64,000 nt of DNA from Ulvibacterium marinum (GCF_003626755.1 NZ_RBCJ01000001.1:992001-1056000); one strand, 5' to 3'; positions 34,585 to 43,433 are shown, counted from the stretch's first letter. The notes: generated from the letters alone by a model not told the origin. A program made the numbers and translations.

Positions 34585-36996
34585 ATGCAAAGAATAACCT
34601 TCATATGTGGTTTTTTGCTGTCCTATTTTATATCCGCTCAAGAAATTAGCATTTTGGATATGGATACTAGGGAACCTGTTCTGAATGTCGCTGTTTATAA
34701 CTTGGACAAGTCAAAGACCGCGCTGTCCGACAATAACGGGAAGTGCGACCTTACTATTTTTGATCGGCACGAGCGTATCACCTTTAAACATTTAAGCTAT
34801 GAGGTTAGGAAGGTTACCAAGGCACAAATTTTAAGACGAGGAGGGAAAGTTTACCTAACCATTAGGGCGGAGCAATTGGACGAAGTGGTGATGTCCATTT
34901 CCAAATGGGAACAGCAGAGAAAGGACGTTCCCCAAAAAATAGTCTCCATAAATTCTAGACAAGTTGCGCAAGTAAATCCACAAACTTCAGCGGATCTCTT
35001 ACAGAACAGTGGAAAAGTTTTTGTGCAGAAAAGTCAGTTGGGCGGGGGTAGTCCAATGATACGGGGCTTTGCAACCAATAGATTATTGCTCTCCGTTGAT
35101 GGGGTACGAATGAACAACGCCATTTTTAGGGGGGGCAATATTCAGAACATAATTTCAATTGATCCGTTCAACATAAAAAATACGGAGGTGCTATTTGGTC
35201 CTGGATCGGTGATTTATGGTAGCGATGCCATAGGGGGGGTCATGAACTTTTATACCAAGAAACCGGTTTTTGGGGAATCGGACAGTACTTCTCTTTCGGG
35301 GAATGCCTACTACCGATTTTCTTCCGCCAATTTGGAAAATACCTTGCATGCGGACATAACTTTTGGAAAACAGAAGTGGGCCTTCTTAACAAGTACTTCC
35401 TTTAATGATTTTGGAAATTTACAAATGGGGTCCCACGGCCCAGATTCTTATTTAAGGCGGAGTTACGTAACTACGCGTAATGGTGAGGATGGGGTAGTCG
35501 CCAATCAAAATCCCAGGGAACAGATACCGACCGGGTATAATCAGATTAACCTGATGCAGAAAATTGCCTTCAGGCCCAACAAAATATGGGACTACAACTT
35601 AGGGCTTCATTATTCGGAAACCTCGGATTACGCCAGATATGATCGTTTGATACGTCCAGGAAACGATGGAAACGAATTTCAATCGGCAGAATGGTTCTAT
35701 GGCCCACAGAAGTGGTTTATGGGGAATTTGCAAATCGACAAAAAAGGACAAAATAAGTTCTATGATGGACTAAAAATAACCGCTGCATACCAGCGTTTTG
35801 AGGAAAGTAGAAATAATAGGGACTTTGGAGAACCCATTCGATTCACAACAAAGGAAAGGGTAGACGCAATATCGGCTAATATCGATTTTGAGAACAAGAA
35901 AATTGGAGACCTCAGGCTTTATTATGGTGCAGGATATATCTTTAATAAAGTGAATTCCAATGGCAGCCAAAGGAATATTGAGACGAATACACTATCCAAT
36001 GCGGCCTCCCGCTATCCGGATGGATCTACTTGGCAGACCGCTGCGGCATATATCAACGGGGAGTACAAGGCCAAACCAAATTTCACCTTGCTCTCTGGAC
36101 TACGATATAGCCATGTATGGGTAGATGCGGTTTTTGACAAGACCTTTTACCCATTTCCTTTTGATACGGCGGATTTAAGTACCGGCGCCCTTACTGGAAG
36201 TCTGGGCTTTAGTTGGTTTCCGAGGGCCAATCTACAGATAACCTGGAACGGATCAACAGGTTTTAGGGCCCCCAATATTGATGACGTTGGAAAAGTATTT
36301 GATTCCGAACCTGGATCTGTGGTAGTTCCTAATCCTGATCTGGAACCGGAGTATGCATACAATACCGAACTTGGTATACAAAAGAATTTTGATGATAAGG
36401 TAGTTCTAAAAGGAGCCGCTTTTTATACTTATCTAGTAGATGCCTTGGTGCGAAGGGATTATCAATTTAATGGACAATCCCAGATAACCTATAACGGGGA
36501 ACTAAGCAATGTACAGGCAATACAGAACGCGGCCAAGGCCTATGTTTATGGATTTGAATTGGGTCTCGAGGCATTTTTGTCGGACCATTGGTCCATCATA
36601 TCAAATCTCACAATAACAGAAGGGATAGAAGAAGAAGAGGATGGCACGGATTCACCCGCCCGGCATGTGGCACCAACATTCGGCGATTTTCATGTTATTT
36701 GGAAAAACCAAAGATTGCGTACAGATCTTTTTTTAAACTACAATGGAGAAATTGCCTTTGAAGACCTCGCTCCATCTGAACGTAATAAAGCCTATATCTA
36801 TGCAACGGATTCCGACGGAAATCCGTTTTCACCTTCTTGGTATACTTTAAATTTTCGTTCTCAGTTTTCCGTATCCGATGCCTTAAAGGCTTCCCTAAAC
36901 TTGGAAAACCTGACCGACCAACGATACCGCTCCTATTCTTCGGGAATAAGTGCTCCCGGTATAAACTTTGTTCTAGGCCTTGGGTATCGCTTTTAA
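34585..36996 (+). CDS. TonB-dependent outer-membrane receptor
   Basis: The 803-residue protein starts at the ATG one base after recO (an upstream in-frame ATG at 34567 lies inside recO). Order: signal peptide (MQRITFICGFLLSYFISAQ), carboxypeptidase-regulatory-like repeat (to about residue 105), plug (GGGSPMIRGFATNRLLLSVDGVRMNNAI and GPGSVIYGSDAIGG), then the 22-strand barrel ending LGLGYRF. FRAPNIDDVGK and NPDLEPEYAYNTELG match the FRAP and NPxL marks used to define haem/haemoglobin receptors, so haem uptake is possible but not shown. No SusD partner lies next to it. Confidence 0.92.
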   Translation: MQRITFICGFLLSYFISAQEISILDMDTREPVLNVAVYNLDKSKTALSDNNGKCDLTIFDRHERITFKHLSYEVRKVTKAQILRRGGKVYLTIRAEQLDEVVMSISKWEQQRKDVPQKIVSINSRQVAQVNPQTSADLLQNSGKVFVQKSQLGGGSPMIRGFATNRLLLSVDGVRMNNAIFRGGNIQNIISIDPFNIKNTEVLFGPGSVIYGSDAIGGVMNFYTKKPVFGESDSTSLSGNAYYRFSSANLENTLHADITFGKQKWAFLTSTSFNDFGNLQMGSHGPDSYLRRSYVTTRNGEDGVVANQNPREQIPTGYNQINLMQKIAFRPNKIWDYNLGLHYSETSDYARYDRLIRPGNDGNEFQSAEWFYGPQKWFMGNLQIDKKGQNKFYDGLKITAAYQRFEESRNNRDFGEPIRFTTKERVDAISANIDFENKKIGDLRLYYGAGYIFNKVNSNGSQRNIETNTLSNAASRYPDGSTWQTAAAYINGEYKAKPNFTLLSGLRYSHVWVDAVFDKTFYPFPFDTADLSTGALTGSLGFSWFPRANLQITWNGSTGFRAPNIDDVGKVFDSEPGSVVVPNPDLEPEYAYNTELGIQKNFDDKVVLKGAAFYTYLVDALVRRDYQFNGQSQITYNGELSNVQAIQNAAKAYVYGFELGLEAFLSDHWSIISNLTITEGIEEEEDGTDSPARHVAPTFGDFHVIWKNQRLRTDLFLNYNGEIAFEDLAPSERNKAYIYATDSDGNPFSPSWYTLNFRSQFSVSDALKASLNLENLTDQRYRSYSSGISAPGINFVLGLGYRF

Positions 36997-37027
36997 ATAA
37001 AAAAACCCCGACCATGGGTCAGGGTTT
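36997..37027. terminator. Bidirectional terminator between TonB receptor and LEA-like gene
   Basis: AAACCCCGACC and GGTCAGGGTTT pair with one C-A mismatch around ATG. The minus-strand reading ends in a T-run, so it serves the LEA-like gene best; the plus-strand side has CTTTTT a little downstream. Confidence 0.75.
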
Positions 37028-37049
37028 CGGCAATCTTTTTACTAAGGAT

Positions 37050-37391
37050 TTATTTGGAATCACCGTCTACGGCGTCCTTTACCTTATTAGCTGCATCTTT
37101 GGCCGCATCCTTTACATCTTCTCCAGCTTCCTTAGCTTTGTCCAAAGCATTTTCACCGGCCTCTTTTACACTATCCGCGGCGTCCTCTGCACTTTCTTTA
37201 ACGTCCTCCCCAACCTCTTTGGTCTTTTCCATCATGTCTTCGCCCATTTCCTTAAGATCTTCGCCGGTTTCTTCCATAGCCTCTCCGGCTTGTTCGGCTG
37301 CGTCCTTGGCCTTATCTGCAGTTTCTCTGCAGGACACAAAGGAAAAACTTAGGGCCAGCATCAAAATTGAATTTACAATTAGCTTTTTCAT
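37050..37391 (-). CDS. LEA-like, Ala/Glu/Lys-repeat lipoprotein
   Basis: The 113 residues start with a lipoprotein signal (MKKLIVNSILMLALSFSFVSC) and continue as an uninterrupted run of helix-forming repeats built from A, E, D, K and V. Units such as EAGEDVKDAAKDAANKVKD and EVGEDVKESAEDAADSVKE recur with an 11-residue period. This is the pattern of late-embryogenesis-abundant and apolipoprotein-like amphipathic helices. Such proteins protect membranes or other proteins against drying, cold or osmotic stress, which is inference here. It is closed by the terminator at 36997. Confidence 0.88.
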   Translation of the reverse strand: MKKLIVNSILMLALSFSFVSCRETADKAKDAAEQAGEAMEETGEDLKEMGEDMMEKTKEVGEDVKESAEDAADSVKEAGENALDKAKEAGEDVKDAAKDAANKVKDAVDGDSK

Positions 37392-37538
37392 GTTTATATG
37401 TTTGTTTATTAGTTAATGATGTATTGATATACGGTAAAATAGGTTACATGGACGCCAAAGTTTTAACAAATGGGATTTAGGCAGTGTCCGAGCCTGTTTT
37501 TCATAAGGTTACCAGTCACTTAATCCAATCAAAATTCT

Positions 37539-37546
37539 TAATTTTG
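37539..37546 (+). promoter_or_regulatory. Putative -7 box for ileS
   Basis: TAATTTTG fits TAnnTTTG exactly, 33 bases before the ileS ATG. No -33 TTG is evident at the right spacing. Confidence 0.45.
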
Positions 37547-37579
37547 CAGCCTCAATTTGTAGTATAGGTAAGGACCATT

Positions 37580-40500
37580 ATGAAGTTTGCGGAATATAAA
37601 GGGTTGGATTTGCCACAAGTGGCCAAGGAAGTTCTGGACTACTGGAAAGAGAACCATATCTTCGAAAAGAGTGTTTCTTCCAGGGAAGGGAAGCCAAGTT
37701 ATGTGTTTTACGAAGGACCTCCGTCTGCCAATGGTATGCCCGGAATTCACCATGTAATGGCACGTACCATAAAGGATATCTTTCCACGCTACCAAACAAT
37801 GAAAGGATTTCAGGTAAAACGAAAAGCCGGTTGGGATACCCATGGTCTGCCTGTTGAATTAGGTGTTGAAAAGGAATTGGGTATTACTAAGGAGGATATT
37901 GGTAAAAAAATCACGATCGAGGAATATAACGCTGCGTGTAAAAAGGCTGTCTTGCGTTACACGGATGTATGGAACGAGATGACCGAAAGAATAGGTTATT
38001 GGGTGGATATGGACAATCCCTATATCACCTATAAATCCAAATACATGGAGTCTGTATGGTGGTTGTTGAAGCAGATTTATGATAAGGGACTTATCTACAA
38101 AGGGTATACCATTCAACCCTATTCTCCAAAGGCAGGGACCGGATTGAGCTCACATGAGCTCAACCAACCCGGTACGTACCAGGATATTACGGATACTACT
38201 GTAGTTGCACAGTTTAAAACAAAAAAAGAAACCCTTCCGGACTTTTTTAAGAATATTGAGGAAGACGTTTATTTTTTGGCATGGACGACCACACCTTGGA
38301 CGTTGCCTTCCAATACTGCCCTTACTGTAGGATCTAAAATCGATTACGTATTGGTTAGGACATTTAATCAGTACACTTTTGAACCCGTTCATGTGGTTTT
38401 GGCCAAAGGACTGGTGGGAAAACAGTTTGGAGGGAAGTTTTTTGAAGCTAAGGATGAAAGCGACTTTGTCAATTTCACAAAAGGGGATAAGAAGATTCCG
38501 TATACAATATTAGCTGAAAGCAAAGGGAAAGATTTAATAGGCATTGGTTACGAGCAATTGCTGAATTATGCCCTTCCCTATCAAAATCCGGAGAATGCCT
38601 TTCGAGTCATTGCTGGGGATTTCGTAACCACAGAAGACGGTACCGGGATTGTACATACGGCCCCTACTTTTGGTGCGGATGATATGCAAGTGGCCCAAAA
38701 AGCGGAACCTCTCGTTCCTCCAATGCTGGTTCTGGACAAAAACAACAATCCGGTTCCCTTGGTAGATTTACAGGGCAGATTCCGACCTGAGATGGGAGAA
38801 CTGGCGGGCAAATATGTAAAGAACGAATACTATGAGGAAGGTGCAGCTCCCGAAAAATCTGTGGACGTGGAGATTGCCATTAAGCTTAAAGAGGAAAACA
38901 AGGCCTTTAAGGTAGAGAAATATGTACATAGCTATCCCAATTGTTGGCGGACGGACAAACCTATACTTTATTATCCCTTGGATTCTTGGTTCATTAAGGT
39001 GACCGAGATAAAGGACAGAATGTATGAGTTGAACCAGCAAATCAATTGGAAGCCCAAGGCCACGGGAGAGGGCAGGTTCGGCAACTGGCTGGCCAATGCC
39101 AATGACTGGAACCTATCAAGGTCGCGTTATTGGGGAATTCCACTTCCTATTTGGCGAACGGAGGATGGTAGCGAAGAGATTATCATTGGTTCAGTAGAAC
39201 AGCTGAAGTTGGAAATGAACAAATCCGTTGAAGCCGGATTGATGGAGAAAGATCTTTTCAATGATTTTATCGTCGGAGATATGTCCGAGGAAAATTATGA
39301 GAAAATAGATCTCCATAAAAACATCGTAGATCAAATCGTCCTAATTTCTCTTTCGGGCAAGGCCATGAAGCGGGAAAGCGATTTAATCGATGTTTGGTTC
39401 GATAGTGGTTCAATGCCCTATGCACAATGGCATTATCCCTTTGAGAAGGCCCCCTCTAACTCCCCCACAGGGGGAGAAACCACACCGGGACATCATATCG
39501 AGCGGGAACCGAAGGGGGCCATACCTTTCCCGGCAGACTTCATTGCAGAAGGCGTAGATCAAACCAGAGGGTGGTTTTATACGTTACATGCAATAGCTAC
39601 TATGGTTTTTGATTCGGTAGCTTACAAGAATGTAGTGTCCAATGGACTGGTATTGGACAAAGACGGGAAAAAGATGTCCAAGCGCTTCGGAAACGCGGTC
39701 GACCCTTTTGAGACGATGGAAGAACATGGTCCCGATGCTACACGCTGGTACATGATTTCCAATGCCAATCCTTGGGACAACCTTAAATTTGACATAAAGG
39801 GCGTTGAGGAGGTGAAATTCAAGTTTTTTGGTACGCTTTACAATACCTATTCTTTTTTTGCACTTTACGCCAATATAGACCAGTTCGATTATTCGGAAAA
39901 GGAAACACCTTTACATGAACGCCCCGAGATAGACCGATGGATCCTTTCGGAATTGAACTCCTTGATCAAACTAGTGGATGAGGCGTATGCCGCCTATGAA
40001 CCCACCCGGGCCACCCGGGCCATATCAGAATATGTACAGGAGAATTTGAGCAACTGGTATGTTCGTCTCTGTAGAAGACGCTTTTGGAAGGGAGATTATC
40101 AGAAAGATAAGATTTCGGCCTATCAAACCTTGTACACCTGTTTGGAAACGATAGCTAAATTATCGGCTCCTGTAGCCCCATTTTTTATGGATCGTTTGTA
40201 CAAGGATTTAACAGCTGCCACAAGTACAGAGGCTTTTGAAAGTGTTCATTTGGCCAATTTTCCAGTATCTGATGCTGCAATGATCGATGAAGTGTTGGAA
40301 AGCAAAATGGAAAAGGCCCAGAATATATCTTCCTTAGTGCTTTCTATTCGTCAAAAACAAAGGATTAAGGTGCGTCAACCGCTTCAAAGAATTATGATTC
40401 CGATTTTGGATGAGAAACAAAAACAGGAAATAGAGGCGGTGTCCGATCTGATAAAATCGGAAGTAAATGTAAAGGAAATAGAACTGCTGGATGATGCTTC

Positions 40501-41032
40501 CGGCATCCTCGTAAAGCAAATTAAACCGAATTTCAAAATCTTGGGCCCCAGATTTGGAAAAGATATGAAGCGCATTGCCCAATCCGTTGCCAATTTGGGA
40601 CAAGAGGATATCCAAAAAATTGAACAGGAAGGCGAAATATCCCTTGATATTGAAAATAAAATCATTAAATTACAGTTAGAGGATGTAGAGATTTCCTCTC
40701 AAGATATAGAAGGCTGGCTTGTGGCCAGTTCCGGCGCATTAACGGTGGCCTTGGACGTAACCATAGACGATGAACTCAAAAAAGAGGGTATCGCTAGGGA
40801 ATTGGTGAACCGCATACAAAACTTGCGCAAAGAGTCCGGTTTTGAGGTTACCGATAAAATCGATATAAAAATCCTAAAGGATGGATTGGTCGAAAAAGCT
40901 GTGGAAAGCAATTTAAAATATATAAAGACAGAGACTTTGACCGCAGAACTGGATTTTGAGGAAAAACTTGAAAAGGGCACTGAAGTGACCTTTGACGAAA
41001 TAAATACAAAATTATTGATCGAAAAACACTAA
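37580..41032 (+). CDS. ileS: Isoleucyl-tRNA synthetase (with an in-frame palindromic insertion)
   Basis: The 1150-residue class Ia enzyme charges tRNA-Ile. The HIGH-type motif is GIHHV (about residues 55-59), the editing domain shows TTPWTLPSN, the KMSKS-type motif is KMSKR (about 698-702), and the C-terminal anticodon-binding and DUF5915-like parts are complete. Residues about 623-647 (containing APSNSPTGGE and REPKGA) form an insert not expected in the family, between HYPFE and PFPADFIAEGVDQTRGW. It is encoded by the stem-loop element at 39448-39520. The frame stays open, so the gene is probably functional. It lies upstream of the DksA-like gene with 5 bases between. Confidence 0.96.
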   Translation: MKFAEYKGLDLPQVAKEVLDYWKENHIFEKSVSSREGKPSYVFYEGPPSANGMPGIHHVMARTIKDIFPRYQTMKGFQVKRKAGWDTHGLPVELGVEKELGITKEDIGKKITIEEYNAACKKAVLRYTDVWNEMTERIGYWVDMDNPYITYKSKYMESVWWLLKQIYDKGLIYKGYTIQPYSPKAGTGLSSHELNQPGTYQDITDTTVVAQFKTKKETLPDFFKNIEEDVYFLAWTTTPWTLPSNTALTVGSKIDYVLVRTFNQYTFEPVHVVLAKGLVGKQFGGKFFEAKDESDFVNFTKGDKKIPYTILAESKGKDLIGIGYEQLLNYALPYQNPENAFRVIAGDFVTTEDGTGIVHTAPTFGADDMQVAQKAEPLVPPMLVLDKNNNPVPLVDLQGRFRPEMGELAGKYVKNEYYEEGAAPEKSVDVEIAIKLKEENKAFKVEKYVHSYPNCWRTDKPILYYPLDSWFIKVTEIKDRMYELNQQINWKPKATGEGRFGNWLANANDWNLSRSRYWGIPLPIWRTEDGSEEIIIGSVEQLKLEMNKSVEAGLMEKDLFNDFIVGDMSEENYEKIDLHKNIVDQIVLISLSGKAMKRESDLIDVWFDSGSMPYAQWHYPFEKAPSNSPTGGETTPGHHIEREPKGAIPFPADFIAEGVDQTRGWFYTLHAIATMVFDSVAYKNVVSNGLVLDKDGKKMSKRFGNAVDPFETMEEHGPDATRWYMISNANPWDNLKFDIKGVEEVKFKFFGTLYNTYSFFALYANIDQFDYSEKETPLHERPEIDRWILSELNSLIKLVDEAYAAYEPTRATRAISEYVQENLSNWYVRLCRRRFWKGDYQKDKISAYQTLYTCLETIAKLSAPVAPFFMDRLYKDLTAATSTEAFESVHLANFPVSDAAMIDEVLESKMEKAQNISSLVLSIRQKQRIKVRQPLQRIMIPILDEKQKQEIEAVSDLIKSEVNVKEIELLDDASGILVKQIKPNFKILGPRFGKDMKRIAQSVANLGQEDIQKIEQEGEISLDIENKIIKLQLEDVEISSQDIEGWLVASSGALTVALDVTIDDELKKEGIARELVNRIQNLRKESGFEVTDKIDIKILKDGLVEKAVESNLKYIKTETLTAELDFEEKLEKGTEVTFDEINTKLLIEKH
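39448..39520 (+). repeat. Palindromic element inserted inside ileS
   Basis: Outer arms GGCCCCCT (39448-39455) and AGGGGGCC (39513-39520) are exact reverse complements. A second hairpin inside has CTCCCCC (39460-39466), loop ACA, GGGGGAG (39470-39476). The encoded stretch (SNSPTGGE) is of low complexity and resembles repeats known within proteins in Bacteroidetes. It is in frame with ileS. Confidence 0.75.
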
Positions 41033-41037
41033 AGGAT

Positions 41038-41421
41038 ATGGCACAGGATTTAAAAATTAGATATTCTGACAAGGATTTGGGAGAATTCAAGGCACTTATA
41101 GAAGAAAAAATAGAAAAGGCCCAAAGCCATTTGGATCTCTTAAAGAGTTCCTATATGAACGATGGTGACAATGGTACGGATGATACTTCACCTACCTTTA
41201 AAGCTTTTGAAGAAGGCTCGCAAACAATGAGCAAAGAGGCCAATACCCAATTGGCCATCAGACAGGAGAAGTTTATCAGAGACCTTAAGAATGCCCTTTT
41301 GCGTATTGAGAACAAAACGTATGGTATTTGTAGGGTAACCGGTAAGCTTATCAATAAGGAAAGATTAAAGCTTGTACCCCATGCCACGTTGAGCATAGAG
41401 GCAAAGAATATGCAGAAATAA
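41038..41421 (+). CDS. DksA/TraR-family protein lacking the zinc cysteines
   Basis: The 127-residue protein has the DksA coiled coil (FKALIEEKIEKAQSHLDLLK and the later FIRDLKNALLRIENKTYGICRVTGKLI). The C-terminal zinc finger, normally four Cys, keeps only one (in YGICRVTGKLI); the second and later Cys positions read T, K and polar residues. Zinc binding is therefore unlikely. DksA-like proteins bind the RNA polymerase secondary channel. It is 5 bases after ileS and in its operon. Confidence 0.88.
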   Translation: MAQDLKIRYSDKDLGEFKALIEEKIEKAQSHLDLLKSSYMNDGDNGTDDTSPTFKAFEEGSQTMSKEANTQLAIRQEKFIRDLKNALLRIENKTYGICRVTGKLINKERLKLVPHATLSIEAKNMQK

Positions 41422-41443
41422 TTGGCCTAGGGCAAGGGAGAAT

Positions 41444-41478
41444 AAACCTGTGGAGTTCATTGGATGCCATAGGTTTTT
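41444..41478 (+). terminator. Rho-independent-type terminator after the DksA-like gene
   Basis: AAACCTGTGG and CCATAGGTTT form a ten-pair stem (one G-U), followed by a short T-run. It is 22 bases after the stop codon. Confidence 0.65.
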
Positions 41479-41718
41479 GGCTTTTCGGCATATGAACAAA
41501 GCACATGTGGACTGCTGCATTTTTCAATGTGCATGCCCCACCTTTTGGTCTTTTGGATAGTTAATCTTAAGATGCTTTCTCTTTAAGCTGATGTCAGCGG
41601 TTTTAGAAAAGTATCTTAAAAATGACAAAAACCAAATGAGCATGGGCATGGGCAATATCTATCCCAAGAAAATCAAATAATATAACTATTTTTACCCACT
41701 CGAACGGCAAAGTAACCG

Positions 41719-42363
41719 ATGAGCTTAAAAAAATCCCTCTTACTTATATCGATAATTTTAATAATAGATCAGCTTAGCAAGGTTTATATCAAGACCCATT
41801 TTGTACTTGGTGAGTCGGTCGATGTTCTTAGTTGGTTTAAGATATTGTTCATTGAAAATTCTGGAGCGGCTTGGGGTGCAAAACTGAGTGATTTTTTGCC
41901 GATTTCCGAATCCATAGGGAAATTGATCTTGACCGTTTTTAGATTGTTCGCCGTAGCAGGAATCGGGTACTGGCTCTATGATACCATTCAGAAGAATTCT
42001 TCGAGAACTTTGATTCTGGCGGTTTCCTTGATTTTTGCCGGAGCCTTGGGAAATATTATCGATTCTGTATTCTATGGTATTTTATTCAACGATAGTACAG
42101 GTCAAGTAGCTACTTTGTTTTCTAACGAACCTTATGGAAGTCTTTTCTACGGTAAAGTGGTGGACATGCTATATTTTCCCATGATCAACACCACGTGGCC
42201 GGAATGGGTACCCTATCTTGGAGGAAACAGCTTCCGCTTCTTTGAGCCTGTATTCAACATTGCGGACACCGCAATAAGCACTGGTGTGGGAATACTATTG
42301 GTCTTCAATAAAAAGGCTTTTGGAAAAAAAGAAGAGATGACAAGACCTTCGGAGGAGGATTAG
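41719..42363 (+). CDS. lspA: Lipoprotein signal peptidase II
   Basis: LspA cleaves prolipoproteins ahead of the lipid-modified Cys; many lipoproteins occur in this window. The 214-residue length is a little above average. Membrane helices are evident, and the two catalytic Asp motifs are GALGNIIDSVFYG (about residue 116) and FNIADTAISTG (about residue 182). The extra residues at the C-terminus are polar. It is convergent with the folate gene and overlaps its stop by four bases. Confidence 0.95.
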   Translation: MSLKKSLLLISIILIIDQLSKVYIKTHFVLGESVDVLSWFKILFIENSGAAWGAKLSDFLPISESIGKLILTVFRLFAVAGIGYWLYDTIQKNSSRTLILAVSLIFAGALGNIIDSVFYGILFNDSTGQVATLFSNEPYGSLFYGKVVDMLYFPMINTTWPEWVPYLGGNSFRFFEPVFNIADTAISTGVGILLVFNKKAFGKKEEMTRPSEED

Positions 42364-42929
42364 GAAAGAGGAAATGTGTAGACTTTTTCCGGGGTAACAC
42401 AATAGTTCAAGGGGACGTCTTCCATACTAACATCGGTAATGCTATTTTCTGCCTCAAATAAAGAAACCCCCACTTTTATAACGTCTGGACGGCACTCTTT
42501 TAAAAACCCATCATAAAACCCTTTTCCGTACCCTACACGATTTCCTTTGGTATCAAAGGCCAAAAGTGGGATAAAAACTACGTCTATCAATTTCGACGCA
42601 ATTTCATTGCATTGTACAGGTTCTGGAATCTGCCAAACACTTTTTTTGAATTTTGTTTCATTGGACAATAAGCAGTTAAGAAGCTTACCATTGGAACCCA
42701 CTTTAGGAACCACAACATTTTTATTCCTTCCTTGGAGAATAGAAAGCGTAAAAGAGGTGTCGATTTCCCTTTTCTCTCGAATGGACAAAAACATGTGGTA
42801 ATAATCAAACGACCATATAGGAAGTTGTAAAAGCCTATTGGAAATACGTAAACTGGAGTTAACTAGCGATGGAATGGGAATTTCTTCCCTTAATTTAGAA
42901 TATTGTTTTCGTAAATCTTTTTTCAACAT
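42360..42929 (-). CDS. 5-formyltetrahydrofolate cyclo-ligase
   Basis: The 189-residue product (MTHFS, YgfA-type) converts 5-formyltetrahydrofolate to 5,10-methenyltetrahydrofolate with ATP. The family signature is seen in FIPLLAFDTKGNRVGYGKGFYDGFL, with LRKQYSKLREEI at the N-terminus. Its stop codon overlaps lspA by four bases (tail to tail). A 28-codon membrane-peptide frame lies 42 bases upstream on the same strand. Confidence 0.93.
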   Translation of the reverse strand: MLKKDLRKQYSKLREEIPIPSLVNSSLRISNRLLQLPIWSFDYYHMFLSIREKREIDTSFTLSILQGRNKNVVVPKVGSNGKLLNCLLSNETKFKKSVWQIPEPVQCNEIASKLIDVVFIPLLAFDTKGNRVGYGKGFYDGFLKECRPDVIKVGVSLFEAENSITDVSMEDVPLNYCVTPEKVYTFPLS

Positions 42930-42971
42930 TGGGGTTGATTAAGACATCTACGAGTGTGGAAAGAAGGAGGA

Positions 42972-43058
42972 TTAGTCCTTTGTGGCTACTGCAAAATAAA
43001 CTTTAAAGAAAAGCATCAATATTAAGTAGGTGCCTAGGGTAATGAGATAACTGTCCAT
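42972..43058 (-). CDS. Possible 28-residue membrane peptide
   Basis: The frame encodes MDSYLITLGTYLILMLFFK and ends VYFAVATKD, one hydrophobic helix with a basic residue on its C-terminal side. It is the right size for a single-pass small membrane protein. It sits upstream of the folate cyclo-ligase gene on the same strand. Coding is inferred from the hydrophobic pattern only. Confidence 0.45.
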   Translation of the reverse strand: MDSYLITLGTYLILMLFFKVYFAVATKD

Positions 43059-43114
43059 GCATTCACTGATTTTGTGCTTTAAATGTAATTAAAAAAAAAC
43101 GTATTGAACCCATA

Positions 43115-43150
43115 AAATGCACTTTTTTACCGATGAAATGCACATTTTTA
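43115..43150. repeat. Two 21-bp-phased direct repeats
   Basis: AAATGCACTTTTTTA (43115-43129) and AAATGCACATTTTTA (43136-43150) match at 14 of 15 positions and are offset by exactly 21 bp (two helical turns). An AT two bases before each copy is also shared. This phasing is typical of sites for dimeric regulators binding direct repeats, including LytTR and response regulators. The rest of the stretch to 43249 is AT-rich with nothing else evident. Confidence 0.55.
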
Positions 43151-43249
43151 GGCAATTTTTAACATTTTAATAAAGACCTCATAATTTAAATTTAAACAGG
43201 AAATAAAACTAAAATACTGATTTAAAGATACTTATAAAAGATTTAGGTT

Positions 43250-43345
43250 ATGGAGGATATAAAAATATTCAGTACCGTGTCGTCCATAGATTATTTCCGT
43301 TTTGAAAAGCTTCCTTCGAAAAGCAGGATCTATTGTAGTAAATAG
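43250..43345 (+). CDS. Doubtful 31-codon ORF upstream of uvrC
   Basis: The frame encodes MEDIKIFSTVSSIDYFRFEK and ends SRIYCSK. It lies about 100 bases after the phased repeats and 117 before uvrC. No family, no promoter and no clear ribosome site are seen, so it may be chance. Confidence 0.2.
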   Translation: MEDIKIFSTVSSIDYFRFEKLPSKSRIYCSK

Positions 43346-43425
43346 TTTGCACATAAAGAGTCAATTCTTCTGGCGGAGTTAAAAAAAATAAAAACTCCCT
43401 CTCCTTTCAATAAAACAAAGTAATT

Positions 43426-43433
43426 TAACTTTG
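43426..43433 (+). promoter_or_regulatory. Putative -7 box for uvrC
   Basis: TAACTTTG is an exact match to TAnnTTTG, 28 bases before the uvrC ATG. It forms the right arm of an inverted repeat CAAAGT (43416-43421) / ACTTTG (43428-43433). Confidence 0.5.

Noticed and set aside
37054-37416. 120-codon Ser/Ala-rich plus-strand frame
   Set aside because: It is the reverse reading of the repetitive LEA-like gene, which has a signal peptide and terminator; a low-complexity gene gives such shadows.
39440-39530. Possible frameshift or assembly fault in ileS
   Set aside because: The frame remains open through the inserted element and continues into the correct family sequence on both sides, so this is an in-frame insertion, not a break.
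41479-41718. Small gene or RNA between the DksA-like gene and lspA
   Set aside because: There is an inverted GCACAT/ATGTGC pair, but no frame of note and no consensus -7 box; a TATTTTTA before lspA is only a near match.
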